Source: Neodontobutis hainanensis | Taxonomy: Eukaryota; Chordata; Actinopteri; Gobiiformes; Odontobutidae | Reading direction: 5' to 3' | DNA: 64,000 bases | Assembly (NCBI GenBank): GCA_024349245.1 | Contig: JALDNG010000007.1 | Coordinates: 861,001-925,000 of the forward strand | Shown: one piece after another, positions 26,561-44,478 of the stretch | How the letters are laid out: each line of letters begins with the position of its first letter | Position numbering within the stretch: position 1 is the first letter of the stretch | Translations under genes and position numbers: made by a program | The notes under the pieces: model-generated | The model's database searches: none | What the model was told of the DNA's origin: nothing | What the model saw: the letters and a program-made list of their open reading frames with translations, nothing else

Positions 26561-27693
26561 GATTACTGTAAGGGTTCTTGAGCTAATAATAGGCAGGCGC
26601 AGCGAGGGTGGATAAAAATCATTACAAAACAATGATCCACTTTAGATTCGCCCAAATCGCATTCCAGAGCTCCTGAGCACCCTGGATGTGCCTCGAGTCC
26701 AGCACACATTTTGGCTTCCCCTCCCTAAAATAAAATGTATTAATTCGACTTCCAGACTTCTGGGCTTGGTAAAACACTAGATCATCTGTCTTTTTATTCA
26801 GCTTGTTCACTGAAGTATATTGGAGGTTCTATTATCCCAAACCAAAAAAATTGTAGCTATATTTCAAAAGTTAGTGTCTTTACAAACCATTTGATTCCAA
26901 CAACTCTGATCCAAGTCTGAAAATGATTAAGAGAAAGTTTTGTTGTTCTTTTTTTTGACATTGTAGACATCATATCAAAGTGTCTTTTAGCTCACTTTAA
27001 ACCCAATTAAAAACCCAAATATAACTTGATATAACTGTCTGATTACAGCCATGGTGCAGGTTAAGACATCGGCTAACAATAGTAAAAGGTTGTGTGTCCA
27101 AGTTTCCAGATGACTTCTGTTGTCACTTTATGTTGCTCTGAAATAAGCAACAAAATAGGCTACTGTAACAGGGCATTTCAGTTCTTAACCAAGAATAAGG
27201 GGGGTTGTATACAGGTCACCTTTACTCTTGCACATTTCTCAGCAGAGTAGGCTAATGCAAAAGCAACATTGCAGTCTCTGTTAGGGAAATTCGGTCAAAC
27301 TGTGGTTCTCCATAAGCATTTCACACTTACACTTTATATATCTTCAAGGACTGAAATACTGTATTAAGGATGTAGGAGAAGTTTATTTCTTTTTTGCCGT
27401 AACTTGTGTAATGTGTAATAAGTTCCACCAGATGAGGCTGATGCTCTACATTTCCTAAATCCATTCATAAAGCAATTACTAGATCCACTTGAAATACTGT
27501 TAAAACAAACAAAAATTGGAGTAAAAATGGAAAAAATGTATGTTGGATCATTTTTACAGAGAGGTAATTCATTTGCACAATATTTAACTTTTTGAACCAG
27601 ATACCAGATATTGATTAGTAACTCAAAGTTCAAAGTCCAGGCATTTTGAAATATAGACAGTGGGCGCATAGCCTACTCTCACTTTGTTTCACC

Positions 27694-32537
<4,844 letters not shown>

Positions 32538-32751
32538 AAAATACCTGTCAACAAGCAATAGGTCAATTTAGAAATCATGGCTTTTGGAGTGTAAAGCCTA
32601 AAATGTCCATTTTGTATCTGGCTTTGTTCTGTCTCTAAACAAACCTCAACTTAATAGACTAAACTGATACCTATCATTGAGTCTAAACCATAATTCAAAC
32701 CATTTCTGTTACTGTCCATTAAGTTCAACCACAATTCCCTCTTCAGTCTAA

Positions 32752-32757
32752 AATAAA
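32752..32757 (+). terminator. Candidate polyadenylation signal of ido
   Basis: AATAAA lies 215 bases after the ido stop codon in non-coding DNA. It is the nearest canonical hexamer. Confidence 0.5.
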
Positions 32758-32759
32758 AT

Positions 32760-35700
32760 GCAAGAAAAAGAAAAATTGCACCCATTCCTAAGAAAGAAGC
32801 CAGTTTTGAGCCAGTGATTGAGTTTTAGTAATATTTATCACATATTTTTACATTAGAGAATCATTTAACTTTAACTATATTTTGGATATAATGTATATAT
32901 TTTAATGATTTGCCATGCCATTATGATAGTGTTACTTTTTTATGCTATTATCCATTAAAGAAATTCCTCAACAACAGTGTCTGTCCAAAATGAGAAAAAC
33001 ATTACATTTCAAAACCCAATGACTCCATGAAAGGGCACTAAGTGGTAAGATCGTAGACTCGTAACATAAGAGGAGTTTTTACATAAAATATAACAGTGGC
33101 CCATGTATGAATGGAGGAGTATTTCCAGTTTAAAATATTGAGTATTGTGTATCCACATTTGATGAAATGCATGGAACCAAATGTCCTTACAATGAACTAT
33201 TGGTGCCATGAAACTTGACTCTTTAATCTTATCATCCAATCGCCCTGTAATTCTACTTCACACAGCTTTTTGAAACACAATGCACAATACGGTGGTAAGA
33301 TGCATCGCTTATCAGAGCGGTTACCTCAGCACTCTCCCCGTCCTAAAGCCCACATCCAGCCTTCACTTGCCCCAAGACTTCCTCCTAAGCTGAGTGCGTG
33401 CATAAGCCGCCAACATAAAGGGGGTGATTGTGCTACAAATGGCTCACACTGGGTAATATTCACCTTTCCATGCTTGTCTCCACTGGTGTTTCATTACAAT
33501 GGCATGGTTGTGAGATCAGATAAGCGAGACAATGCAGCAATTACACCTTGCTTTTCCTAGGATTCTCATATCTTGCCCAGTGTCTGTTCTTGGCAAAAAA
33601 CTAAACAAAAAAACAACACAATTTTAAGAAAACAAGTTCAAGAGGAAATTGAACATATGATTCAGGGTGAAAGGTGAGGAAAAACTACGCAGGGATTGAG
33701 TGTGAAGTGGGCGGTTAAGCGGACAAACAGTGCGTTCTCATGTCACAATGATCTGATTAAAGCCTTCTTTCACAGCCAAAGCAAATAATCCCTTTTCCTT
33801 ATTGCCCGAGTGTGGAGGACTCCCTGACAACTGGCAGTAAACAACAGACCATCTCCAAGGATGTCTCTATTGTGTTGTCGAGGCTGAAGGTTTAAATGTT
33901 GGGCTGGTTTCATTGTAGACACACCAACACCTCTTTTTACGCAGCTTATTTATTGAGGACATTTCTGTGTTACGTAAATACAAAGAAACTTAAAGAGGTA
34001 GATGTGTGAGTATCTTGTATTAGAAATGTCCTTATTTAATCAATAAAAGCCAAGAGCATAACTGGCAAAGGTTCTTCTTCTGATTAAATTAGATATCAAA
34101 TCAAATATCTGTGTCTGACTGGTAACCCAAAGCAAATGTTCTGATATTATTACATTCAGTGCAAAACGTTGTACCACACACCTTTTACCTCGTTTGCAGA
34201 CATTTCTCCTAATGTTATGTTATGTTAAAAAGGTTTTTGTAGACAATGTTCACCACTTTTGGGATGTCTGACTCACGTTCTCTGTTGTTACTTTGTCAGC
34301 AAGACAAACAACTTTCCTTTGACTGGAAACATTTTTTGGATCTCACCCTTGGTTTCTTTGTGCATCACTTGTCCAGCCTGTCATAGCAGGTTAAAGGCTT
34401 AAGATGTAGGTATCCTATGGCCTTTTTTTTTTTATTACTTCCTACCCTCTGACTCCGCTGAAACTTCCATGTTCACTGAGCTTGAAAGGCTGCATTTTCA
34501 GGTGTTGAATTTCTCTTGTCAGTGTTGATCAAGTGGTCCTGATGACGTAGGTGAAAGCATCACATTGCAGGCTTTATTGCTCCAAATGGAAAAAAATACT
34601 GTGACATTTGCCCACTGTGACATACCCTTTTGGGAATAATGCCTCTGTTGCAGTTTAAGAGAATATGGATTTTTTTATTTTCTGGTACCATTTTGATTGA
34701 AATAGTTGCTGTTGCTCAACACAACAGACAAGCCCAGCTCCTCCTCAGTCCAAAGGAGAGGTGCCAGTCAGAGTGCAGATAGCCTGAACTTTAGTTTTAT
34801 AGCAAAAATTTTCTCTCATACTGTAGTTTAACTTGCTGAAATGTTTCTTTAGAGACCTTGGCGATACACTTTATTTTGGATGAATAAAGTACATGACATT
34901 CAGATGGCTTTTTACATTGAATTTGCAAAAGCCCACACACGTCACGGTCTTTTGTCTGAAAGGTTAACACAACTTTGAGCATTGTGGTCACTCCTGACTC
35001 ACTACAGGCCTGGCCAGGTGCAAAACAGACCATTGATCTGTGATCCAATACACACACAGAATGCAAATATATATATTTAAATTTACCTAAAACTGCAGAC
35101 ACACGCCATGCCCAAATGAGCCAACATCCACGCACTCCTTGAGCTGCAGAGAGATACTATACCTTATGTTTACTCCCACTTTCCCTATGTCGATTTCCTC
35201 TCCTACCACATAGCCATTGTCCTCCCCCTGCTAGCTCTGCTGATTGACTTCCTGTTCCTCTGCGTTGTCATTAATGTCACTGTACCCATTGGCGCCCACA
35301 CACTCCTGTTATCAACAGTTTCTCATCCGAGTTACAAAAATACAGGAAGTTCCCCAGGGGGTCTCCGCGCTGGAAAAGTAATGTCTATCAAATATGTAAA
35401 CAAATTCAGAGGTCTCAAATGCCATGTTTGTATCAGAAACGAACAGCATGGTAAGATATTACAACAGGTGGGCTTTGATAATATAATCTGGACTTGAATG
35501 TTATCATCTCCATATTCACCTCATTGTGAGTTTACAAGAGAAAACAAAATGAAGGTCATTACAAAATCTCAAACCACTGAAGCACAGAACTGAATAAACT
35601 TTTCTTCTTGGATTGTAACCATCAGCTAAAGCTTATTAATACAAACTGTCAATGGGTAACGGTCACTTAGGTCAAAAATGGGGTTTCCTTTGGAGTGCAG

Positions 35701-38700
35701 CTACCGAGAGATGGAATGAAAATCCTGCAATGGTCGTCTAATCCCAGACTTCCCAGTAAAAACATTCCACTTCCTCCCGGGCGAGATCCCGACTTGTTCG
35801 CATGCAGAGCCAAGGGAGGTGGAGGGTGGGCTGCTCTGAACAGGGGACAAGCTGGAGACAGATGGGGTCAGGCAGATGGGAGGAGTGGTCAGGTGCAACT
35901 TACAAGTCCAGAGAGACCACTGACATGATGCAGTGCCTTACAGAGGACAGGAAGAGACTCGCAAAGGAGCAAGTACAGAGTTGCAAACTTCTGTTGATGA
36001 TATTGTGATTCTTGCTATGCTTACAGTGTTTTACATGTGAGTTTAATAGGCTGCAGTGACTGTTAGTGATCAGTGAGATTTGACATTTAACTGTGTTTTA
36101 ATCCTGAATAATGAGCACACACAGGGATATTAACATGAAATGGAAAGTTACTGATTTGACTGAGACTCATCCTGTGGTTGGCTTACTGTATGTATTTCTG
36201 GATCAATGGTGAGCTTAGTAGCCGGGCAGTTCCGTCTCTTTTCTGTTGGATAATTCAATAAACTTGTGTTGTTTTAACAAACCCAGTAACAGATTTGAGA
36301 TATATTTTATTTACAGATAGCTATAATTGACCTGTGACCAACAAAATTAAGATTTATTTTCATGCACTCAGTAATTGTCCAAAAAATAAATAAATAAAAC
36401 AACAGTACAGCGTGTCCCTGAGCTGCCCCGTTACACAGCAGTGCAAAGGCAGATGTACTTTTATTGGACAGATTATCCTAGAGCACTCTGTCCCGCTGTG
36501 AGCGCTGCCTGTGCCTCAGCTCCTCTACAGCACTGTGCCGAGTGGTGCTTACAAGCTTCAGTGACTTCTTGTACCCCTCTTTGCTCAGCACATACTGTTT
36601 TGTTGCTGTGACAATTGAAAATGGCTAGCAACATGTCACGTTCTTTCTATTTGCATCACCACTTTGAGCAAGGCCACTTTTCCAATTATGATCAGTTTAC
36701 CTCTACACCCACAACGACAGATTGGTGCTTGGGTTACATCCAAACATGTTCTCTACTGGCTCTTTACGGGTTATTAAGGGGACTGAGAAGCCTACTGCAG
36801 GGCTAAAACAGTCAGTCGCCTACTTACGTACAGCTTTTGTCTTTCAATTCATATGGGTATTTCTGAAATATATTCAAATTTTTGTGTGCTACCTTTTTAT
36901 CAAAAGTATGTAGGTGTCTTGATAGGCACATGTTACAAGATAAACCTACAAACAAGCTCCAGCACAAAAGAACTGGCATTCGTTTAACTGGTGGGAAGAG
37001 TGTATTAGAGGCTAGAAAACATGTAATGCACAGTGCTATGTTTCAACTAGATTCCTTTGTAATGACTAGGAATTTAAACCTTGATATTAGATGGAGTAAA
37101 ATTGTAAAAAATCAGAGTGAACAACCTGTCAATGAAATACTCTCTGGGTGAGTAGTCATCACCTGCTGGCCTGGGACTATGTTGGCCCTAACAGAAATAA
37201 TAGTGTCTCATGTAAACGAGGTTGTTTTGTTACAGCTATGGGGGCTGGAAGACACTGTGCTGTGTGAGTACAACCCTGAGCAAGGCAACAGAGCTGCATT
37301 CATTTCATCAACTGTAATGGAAAAGTAATGTATATAAAGGGTTTAATATTTGGTAATAATATTCACTATGTTCACATAACCATTCAGCGCTGTATGTAAC
37401 AAATGTTTAAAATGCCATAAATGACTCCAGAGGGGACCACTAGTACATCCACAAAGTCAGCTATTGTTGATCATTTCCGTCCTGGTATTTTTGGCCCAAG
37501 GTGAGCAGTGAAAACACTATTTTTGACAATAGTGTGAGTTAATACCCAGACCGTAAGGAGCCAGTCCAGGTATATACTGTTCAAGCAAGTGGCGACATGT
37601 ACACTTCAGGAAAGTCAAAGGAGATGAGTTTGACATGACGCACTACATTTTTCAAGTGATGACACCCCACAGTCTCACAGATAACAACTCACTGATATCA
37701 ATCACAGCCTTTAACCTGACCCCAAGACTAAAAGATGATCTACACAATAAAACACTATTCTATCCAGACATGTGACAGGGTTTGTGTTTCCACACCTGAA
37801 GAGTTACTGAATCTCGTTTCCAAAAGTAAGATAGAAGGCTATTAAATCTCTCAAGGGAAAATAATGCAAGTAAAGTGTCTGCAGCGCTGAGGGAGTTGAT
37901 AGCATTTTTCCAGCCTCTGTCGAACACCGCTGGTGGGAATGTCTGTCAGCAGGCCACAGCCGGGTCACATTAACAACCAGTTTTCCCACAATTTGGCCTT
38001 CATTAGAAGGGCTAATAGCATCCCCGGAATCAGGTAGATCTGAACTGCCTGACAGAGAGAACACTAAACACATTCAAGGTGCCCCAGAATATCTCCCACT
38101 GCCTTCTTCAAGAGCAACAAACCTTTTACTGATCTAGGCCTGAAGTGATGGTTAAGAATTAACTTCATGAGACCTTGCCGCGTTACACTGTATTTCCTTA
38201 ACCATCTCCAAAGTCTTGGAATCCCATTAGCATAGAGTATAATATGGTTTCAGTCTGGTTGGATTTGAAAAAGGATCTGTGACTCAACAAGATCAGGTGC
38301 CAAACATTTACACTCAGAGGAAAGCACCGTTCCCTGTTGACGTGCTCCACTTCATTCATCTTGAGTCACAAAGTGAACAAGATTAGTAACAGGGGAGGAT
38401 ATTGCTCTCATTTGTGTTTGTTTTACTGACTTTTAACCTAATTAACTTGCATTTCTATTTCGACAGAGTATTTTGAAAGCCATTTTAATGTAAATTTTTG
38501 GGTTTTCATTCCAGTGCTTACTCCTGTTTTTGCAAACTTGTATGAGTCCTACATTTATCACAGTTAGCACAAGAGTGAATGTGTAACACATTCTTAGTAG
38601 ATCAGATTTAGGCTTTCATTTCATGGTGTATTGCCTGACTCTGAGCCATCAGGGCCACAAACAATAGTTGGGTTTTCAGCACTGAGTAAACAGGAGGTGT

Positions 38701-39430
38701 AGCTAATATTATCAGGACAAAGTTAGCATTTCCACTAGCGGAAGACAAAAAAAAAAGCAGATACATCCTGTGTAGACCGGAGAGAAAGTCTCAGGTATGA
38801 CGCTGATGATGAGTGGCAGTATGAGTGAAGACTGAAGTTCTTTCCAAACACATGGGAACCAGCTTAAGTGTGAAAGGGGAAAACTGTGGAGTTCACAGTA
38901 AAGGTCAAGTTGTTTGAAGTGCGTGTGATGTATAGTCTACGGCTGAAAGGCATCTCAGATGCTCTTATAAATGTACGTGTGAACAAAGTGCGTAGAGGAA
39001 GAAACACAGGATAAACAACGCAGTAACAGTAGCAGGAGGAAATGCAGTCAAGAGAACAGGAAGTGGCCCAGCTTCCCGTTCAAGTTGTGTTAATGACCAT
39101 GAGTACCAGTAAGAAAAGCCAACAAATTCATGGTATTCACAGCACAGTATTTGTCACTGAAATGTTTCCCCTTTCAGTCATAAAAGCCCAGGCTCTCCAG
39201 AAAACAAAAAACACAAATAAAATAATAAACACATAATAGGTTAAAATAATAATACTAATTACACCCAGGGTATGGTTAAATAGACAGTTACCACAGTTAG
39301 GGGACGGTTCAAGGAACAGGCTTCTGCTACAGGCTGTTGAGTAGTGCAGCAGCATGGATTGTATTGTCGCTCTAGGTTAAACTCCTTCCTGGTGCACTGT
39401 GGAAACCTTCTGCTGAGTGTGAAGTGGTTG
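32760..39430. other. Intergenic, no gene seen
   Basis: About 6.7 kb without a supported exon. Open frames at 33270-33560 and 35695-36008 have no domain features and no splice context. The GC content near 35750-35900 is locally raised. Confidence 0.5.
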
Positions 39431-39439
39431 TTATAAGAA

Positions 39440-40010
39440 TCAACAGCTCCAAGTTTGAGGAGGAGAGTTCCAGCATCAAGTGGAGAAATTCAAGTATCTA
39501 GGAGTGTTATTTACAAGTATTTTTTTATTTATTAAAGTTTATTTAACAGGGACCATACTAGCAAACATAGTTGCAATACAAAGCCTGTAACTGATGTGCA
39601 GCAAAGAGTAAAGTAAAGAGACTAATGGAAAGGGAGACTGACAGATGGATCAATGCAGCTTCTGCAGCTATGCAACTGATGTACTGGACTGTTGTGGAGA
39701 AGACAAGCTCAGTTGTGAGGCAAAGATCATGACTTAACATAGATCTACATTCTTACCCTCACCTAAAGGACACAAGCACATGTAGGATGCAAGCAGCCAA
39801 AATGAGTTTTCACTGCAGGGTGGCTGGGATTAGCTTGGAGAGTTGAGCTGCTCTTCATACACTTCAACAGTAGGTAGTAGGTGTGTACATCTGCCCCTCT
39901 GAATGCCTCCCTGGTGAGATATTCCTGGCAAGTCCTACTGAAAAGAGGCCCCAGAGGCTGGCCTGTGAACACCCTGGTATTCACCCAGAAGAGCTATAAG
40001 AAGCATATGG
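39440..40010 (+). mobile_element. Decayed LINE reverse-transcriptase tail with an insertion
   Basis: Pieces match the 3' part of a common fish LINE ORF. These are VEKFKYLGVLFTS at about 39465-39512, then RLMERETDRWINAASAAMQLMYWTVVEK at about 39617-39706, then QAAKMSFHCRVAG at about 39790-39828. The first and second pieces are parted by about 100 bases beginning with a T-rich run and TTTAACAGGGACCATACTAG, itself a repeat-like sequence. Frames are broken throughout. A similar short scrap (AGTTTGAGGAGGATAG) at about 40420 may be a second copy. Confidence 0.45.
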
Positions 40011-40780
40011 AGATATGTAGGCATCTCTACATTGACTGCTGCCTTCACGACCAGGTCCTGGATAAGCAGAAGAAAATGCATGGATTATCTAAATAACTGA
40101 TGGTCCCATGAGGCTTGACACAAAAAACACATGGCTCCAGACATTGTGATGGGAACACCAAATGAATGCCAGACTTTTGCACTCAATAAAAGCCCTGATG
40201 CCAATAATGCTCACAGTTTACATAAGAACATTGGTATGAGGTTGTTTTATTGACATGTTTTATTTAATTGAATATTTATTTATGCCTTTTATTCAACCTG
40301 ACCTCGCTTAGACTTGCAGGGGTTATTTCAAAGCAGTTGCAGACTAAGCAAAATGCACAGACGAAGGGGATTTTTTACTATGACGCGCATCAGTGAGTAG
40401 TGCTACCTCAAAGAGCCCGAGTTTGAGGAGGATAGTTAAGTGGAGTGTAGAAACTGGAGTGACTCACAGCTGGGGCAATGGCAGCTTTATGGTGCTGTAC
40501 AGGTGGCCCTTCAAAGTGTACAAACATCCTCTATGTGACTTTGCACTGACTCATCTTCAGCAAGACCTTGGATGCACCTGCGCCTGAGCACTGCCACGGC
40601 AGATAGATAGGAGAATGAGTTTGAGAGTGAGTTAATAATAATGGATGGGGCCAGTCTCTTCCCTATACAGCATTAGGATGGGGCCTATTGCTTGTGAACC
40701 TGGAGGTACACTTGTATAGCAAAAACACACAACAGTATGTGAATGAAAACAAAACAAAGTTTTATTTCTCCAAACAGGAT

Positions 40781-40977
40781 GGTGAACATCCCAGGAGTAG
40801 ACTCCTAACTGCACTTCCCAGGACCAGAGCTGTTTACAAGCTTGTGAATCTCTTAATGGAAAATATTCACTCACAAGCCTTGTTGGATGTGTTACAAAGA
40901 TCATGCCTCTCCTTTTCCACACAAAACAACACAGACTCTGGTTTAATCTGTGAATTATCGCGTCTCCTTGGGAGGTA
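40781..40977 (+). other. Possible isolated exon, unrecognised
   Basis: An open stretch lies between a plausible acceptor (TCCAAACAG|GATGG) and a strong donor (GGGAG|GTAAGA). The peptide, with blocks LLTALPRTRAVYKLVNLLM and HSQALLDVLQR, looks helical and non-random. No neighbouring exon with matching phase was found within a few kb on this strand. It could be a pseudo-exon, a piece of an element, or an exon of a long-range or non-coding transcript. Confidence 0.25.
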
Positions 40978-41704
40978 AGAATGTTAAAACTGAAGAAACA
41001 ATTGTCAAATTATCCACTGTAGCTTTTTAAATAACAACAATATGCCTTTAATTTTACACCTGCATAAAACTGGGAGACTGGAGAAGTTCTTGTTTTCCTC
41101 AGTAATAGTATGGCTTAATTATTTCCAGTGCACTGGCTTGTACATCTTGTACAATGATAAAAGTTTTGTGGCACTAAAACTAGAAGTTTCAAACTCTCTT
41201 CTTTTTTTTTATTTGTCCGACTTAACCGCTCCGTAACCACTAAAGAGAAGGCCAAACTGAAACTTACTGCACCACTAATTTGCCTGGGCTACAAATCAAA
41301 GCATTTTTATGAGCTATTTGATTTAAATACTTTCACATTAGCCTCTACAAGGACACTGCCACACAATGCACAGTTTCAAAAGAGTCTTGCAAAACACAGG
41401 AGAGATATTCTGTCACTTTTGTGTCTAGTTTAAAGTTAGGATTATTCATTAAACGATTCATACAAAAGGTGAATTTATCCAAAAGAATGAAGCAACACTT
41501 TTGACAAGTTTGTTTTCATTATTAGGGAGTGATGTCAAAAGCAGCTCTTACTGTAGACCATGTTATTCATGCATCTCCTCCTGCGCACAATCTCTCTTAT
41601 TGGCCTTTCCTTGCTTGTAATGCTGGTTACAAATGTGTCACCCTAAGTCAAGAATGCAAACATGCTGAGTGACAAATGCAAGCAGATTACATGCTGGACA
41701 TCTA

Positions 41705-41706
<2 letters not shown>

Positions 41707-41775
<69 letters not shown>
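41707..41775. repeat. (TA)n microsatellite
   Basis: About 69 bases of alternating TA. Confidence 0.95.
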
Positions 41776-41778
<3 letters not shown>

Positions 41779-42073
41779 ACATTAACCACCCAAATTGGTA
41801 AATCACAGCTAGTTTAGAAACGGTTCAGTTTTGCCATTACTTTCGCTGACATAAAAAGATGGCAAGTAGTCCTCTTCATTTGGTCATTAGTGCCGCTCAC
41901 TGTTTGGGTTCGGTGTGGTTTACACAACACAAGTCCTGACACACACACATGCACCAGCCATGCAAAGATAGGAACTTTTTCTTCGAGATCTAATGGTTGT
42001 AGACACTGTGGGTTTAAACATTATAAAACAAGCTTGAGAAGACTCAACAATAGTGACTCATGGTTTCTGTTTA

Positions 42074-42374
42074 AAGGTGCATTACGGAGGTTTCAATGGT
42101 TCAAATGACATTTTTTCTAACTCATACATGCATCAGCAACAGCCTGAGTGCAGAATAATCTGAATTTGCCGCGGTTGCCTCTCAAAGCCTGTACAGTCAA
42201 TTAAATGAGAAGGTTTCGGGATCAAAACTCCCACACGTGCCCGTTTTAGCGGACGTAACATAATGCACGTTTGTGCTTGTTTAAATGGTTCTCACTTCCT
42301 GATTTGCCACCATAAGTAAACTAAGCAACGCTAGCGGTAAAGTTAAAAATAAACACTCTTCCGTAATACACCTC
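42074..42374. mobile_element. Short non-autonomous DNA element (MITE)
   Basis: The ends form imperfect inverted repeats: AAGGTGCATTACGGAGG on the left, and the reverse complement of the right end reads GAGGTGTATTACGGAAG. TA flanks both ends, as expected for a Tc1/mariner-type target. The 301-bp interior has no coding capacity. Confidence 0.6.
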
Positions 42375-42640
42375 TAAGTATCACTTTGCTTTGAAGCATA
42401 GATTGTTTATAAAATGGATATAATCCGCCCATTGGTCCGCTATTCACCGATATTGTCATTATGAAAAAAAATGTCAGTTACATCCAGAGTTTTTGGCTTT
42501 TATTCTATAGTAAAAAAAATTGTCACGTAGTAAAAACTTAGCTCTAGAGACTGTAGCTATCTTTTGTACCAGGCTGTAAACATGATTTTTACACTTGTAA
42601 AGTTGCCATTGCGTTACTTATATTTCTGCTTTTGGAGCCT

Positions 42641-42655
42641 GCCCTCTGGTGGACA
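42641..42655 (-). promoter_or_regulatory. CTCF-like motif
   Basis: On the minus strand this reads CTGTCCACCAGAGGGC-like, close to the CCACNAGGGGGC core of CTCF sites. Motif only. Confidence 0.25.
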
Positions 42656-42825
42656 GTGGTATACTGGTAATATTTGCGTATGGCGGCACCCATACTTGAG
42701 GACCATTTAAGAGGTTCCACGAGAGAGGCTTGCTTTGAAGTGGCGTAGCTCTTTCTAATTTGTGCGTTTATAGGTCTATCTCCAACGCTAATGTGCAAAA
42801 AAGCATAAAACTATAAAAGATCTAT

Positions 42826-42872
42826 AATATTTTCCGTGCACCAAAATCCTATTTTGGTGCACGGAAAATATT
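42826..42872. repeat. Perfect 22-bp inverted repeat with 3-nt loop
   Basis: Arms 42826-42847 and 42851-42872 are exact reverse complements (AATATTTTCCGTGCACC... against its mirror), parted by CCT. A 47-base near-palindrome like this can form a cruciform or hairpin. It may be the fold-back end of an element or a recent inverted duplication. Confidence 0.9.
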
Positions 42873-42874
42873 GA

Positions 42875-44235
42875 GTGGTAACAATCAGGCTTGTTTAAAA
42901 ATACCTGGTTTAAGAAGAGATGAGTGATATGTGGAAAAATAACTTGCATGTATTCTTTGTTGAATCTCGCCTCTTAATTGATTCAGCTTGTCTCGGCATG
43001 AGGCGTAATATCCGCCCTTGCTTTCAGAGACAAAAAGGCCAGGCTCTGACCTAACCTTGTCCTGTTTGCTCTTCCCCTCAGTGCTCACCCTTTGATACCT
43101 TTCATTCTTGATGGATCAGTGAGAAGGAAAAAATACGTTGTGCTATTATCAACATCTCAGAGGGTTTTTTTAGGAGCTTTTCTGTCATTAAAGCCTGTAC
43201 AAAAGAGGCAGAGAATAGAAACTCCTCACTGCACAGAGATTTAAGCAATTAAGCAAAACTGTGGCTACATTCATTTAAATTGCTCCTATGGCCTTAAAAG
43301 AATGTTCAGTTGAAATATTAGATTGAAATAAAAAATTACACTTAAGAATTTACATTTTTTTCACAGTGTCACAGAGCCCATGTAAAAACCAAAGACTTTT
43401 AACACAAAATACATTGCTGAAACTAAAGAGAAAGTGATGAATAGACAGCATTGTGCAGCAGAGTGACCAGAGATGACCTCATCATGAAAGGCTGCTCTCC
43501 TTGTTCACTGAAGAAACGAACATTTCATTTTTGCACATAGCACTCTCATTAAAAGTATGTCGATCAGATCTGAAAGAATTCCTTTGCCTTAGACTGAATT
43601 GAATCTTTGACTTTGGGAAATTTATATAAGATGTTTGAAAAGAATACTGAAATGACATCAATGATGTTGTTTTGTGAATAGTCAGGTCTGAACTGTTGCT
43701 GTGTCTGGATTAAGTATCACCCACCCATGTCCAGTGTCCATGGAGGCACAGTGGGGAGGTGAGGTAGTGACCGTGTTTCAGAGGGCACTGCCAGGAGCCA
43801 GAAGCTGCCAGCAGGGCTCAAGGATCCAGGCAGGCGTCCAGCAACTAGCACGCACACCAGCACATCTTCCTATTGCCCCCGGGGCCATTCTCACTCAGGG
43901 CTTACACTGGCTTTTCATTGTGCCATCATGTTTTCATTAAGCTAGTTTATTCCCCATTTTTCCACTGCTGGGCATCTCTCCCATCTGCGTTCACTCACTC
44001 AAGATGCCGACCAAGCTGCTGAGGCTCTGCAGGACTCACAGATTGTGTTTCATTGAGGATGGACTGCTCTTTTACTACAAATCCCGATGCTTTCTCTTCT
44101 ATCAAGCGCAGCCGTTGTCTGGTTAGATTGTGCTCTTGCCTCATTTCAGACATAGCTTCTTGTTTCTAGGTGAATTATCATTATTAGAAAAAGTCACCAT
44201 TAAGTGTAATAACTGTTCTGATCCCAAAACTCTTA
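42875..44235. other. Intergenic, no gene seen
   Basis: Single-copy-looking DNA with short open frames only. The segment 43720-43880 is GC-richer but has no recognisable coding content. Confidence 0.5.
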
Positions 44236-44240
44236 CATTT

Positions 44241-44446
44241 CCATTTATTTATTTAGCAGACGCTTTTATCCAAAGCGCCTTACATTGTTCTACAGTAATT
44301 ACCAGTGTTACAGCCACTGGAGGCGAGGTGGGTTAAGTGTCTTGCCCAAGGACACGACGACAGTATGAACTGTGGGGAGAGCGGGAATAGAACCACCTAC
44401 CTTCCGGTTGAAGGACGACTGCTACCCACTGAGCTACTGCCGCCCC
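44241..44446 (-). mobile_element. tRNA-derived SINE
   Basis: On the minus strand the element opens with GGGGCGGCAGTAGCTCAGTGG, which includes a box-A-like part, and has a box B as GGTTCTATTCC. It then has GTGTCCTTGGGCAAGACACTT and a tail domain with GCGCTTTGGATAAAAGCGTC. It ends in a TAAATAAATAAAT tail. The order head, body, tail and short A-rich repeat is that of a polymerase III SINE. The tail sequence is widespread in fish genomes. The mutated tRNA part is not a functional tRNA gene. Confidence 0.8.
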
Positions 44447-44478
44447 AAATAAATATGTATACATATATACAATATATA

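Noticed and set aside
35695..36008. Overlapping open frames in a GC-richer patch
   Set aside because: No domain, no splice context and glycine/tryptophan-rich composition typical of chance frames.
42826..42872. MicroRNA precursor
   Set aside because: The loop has only 3 bases and the stem does not extend beyond 22 bp, so a Dicer-type precursor is unlikely.
44376..44446. Functional tRNA gene
   Set aside because: Box A and B are present, but the sequence cannot fold into a full cloverleaf as written and continues into a SINE body and tail.
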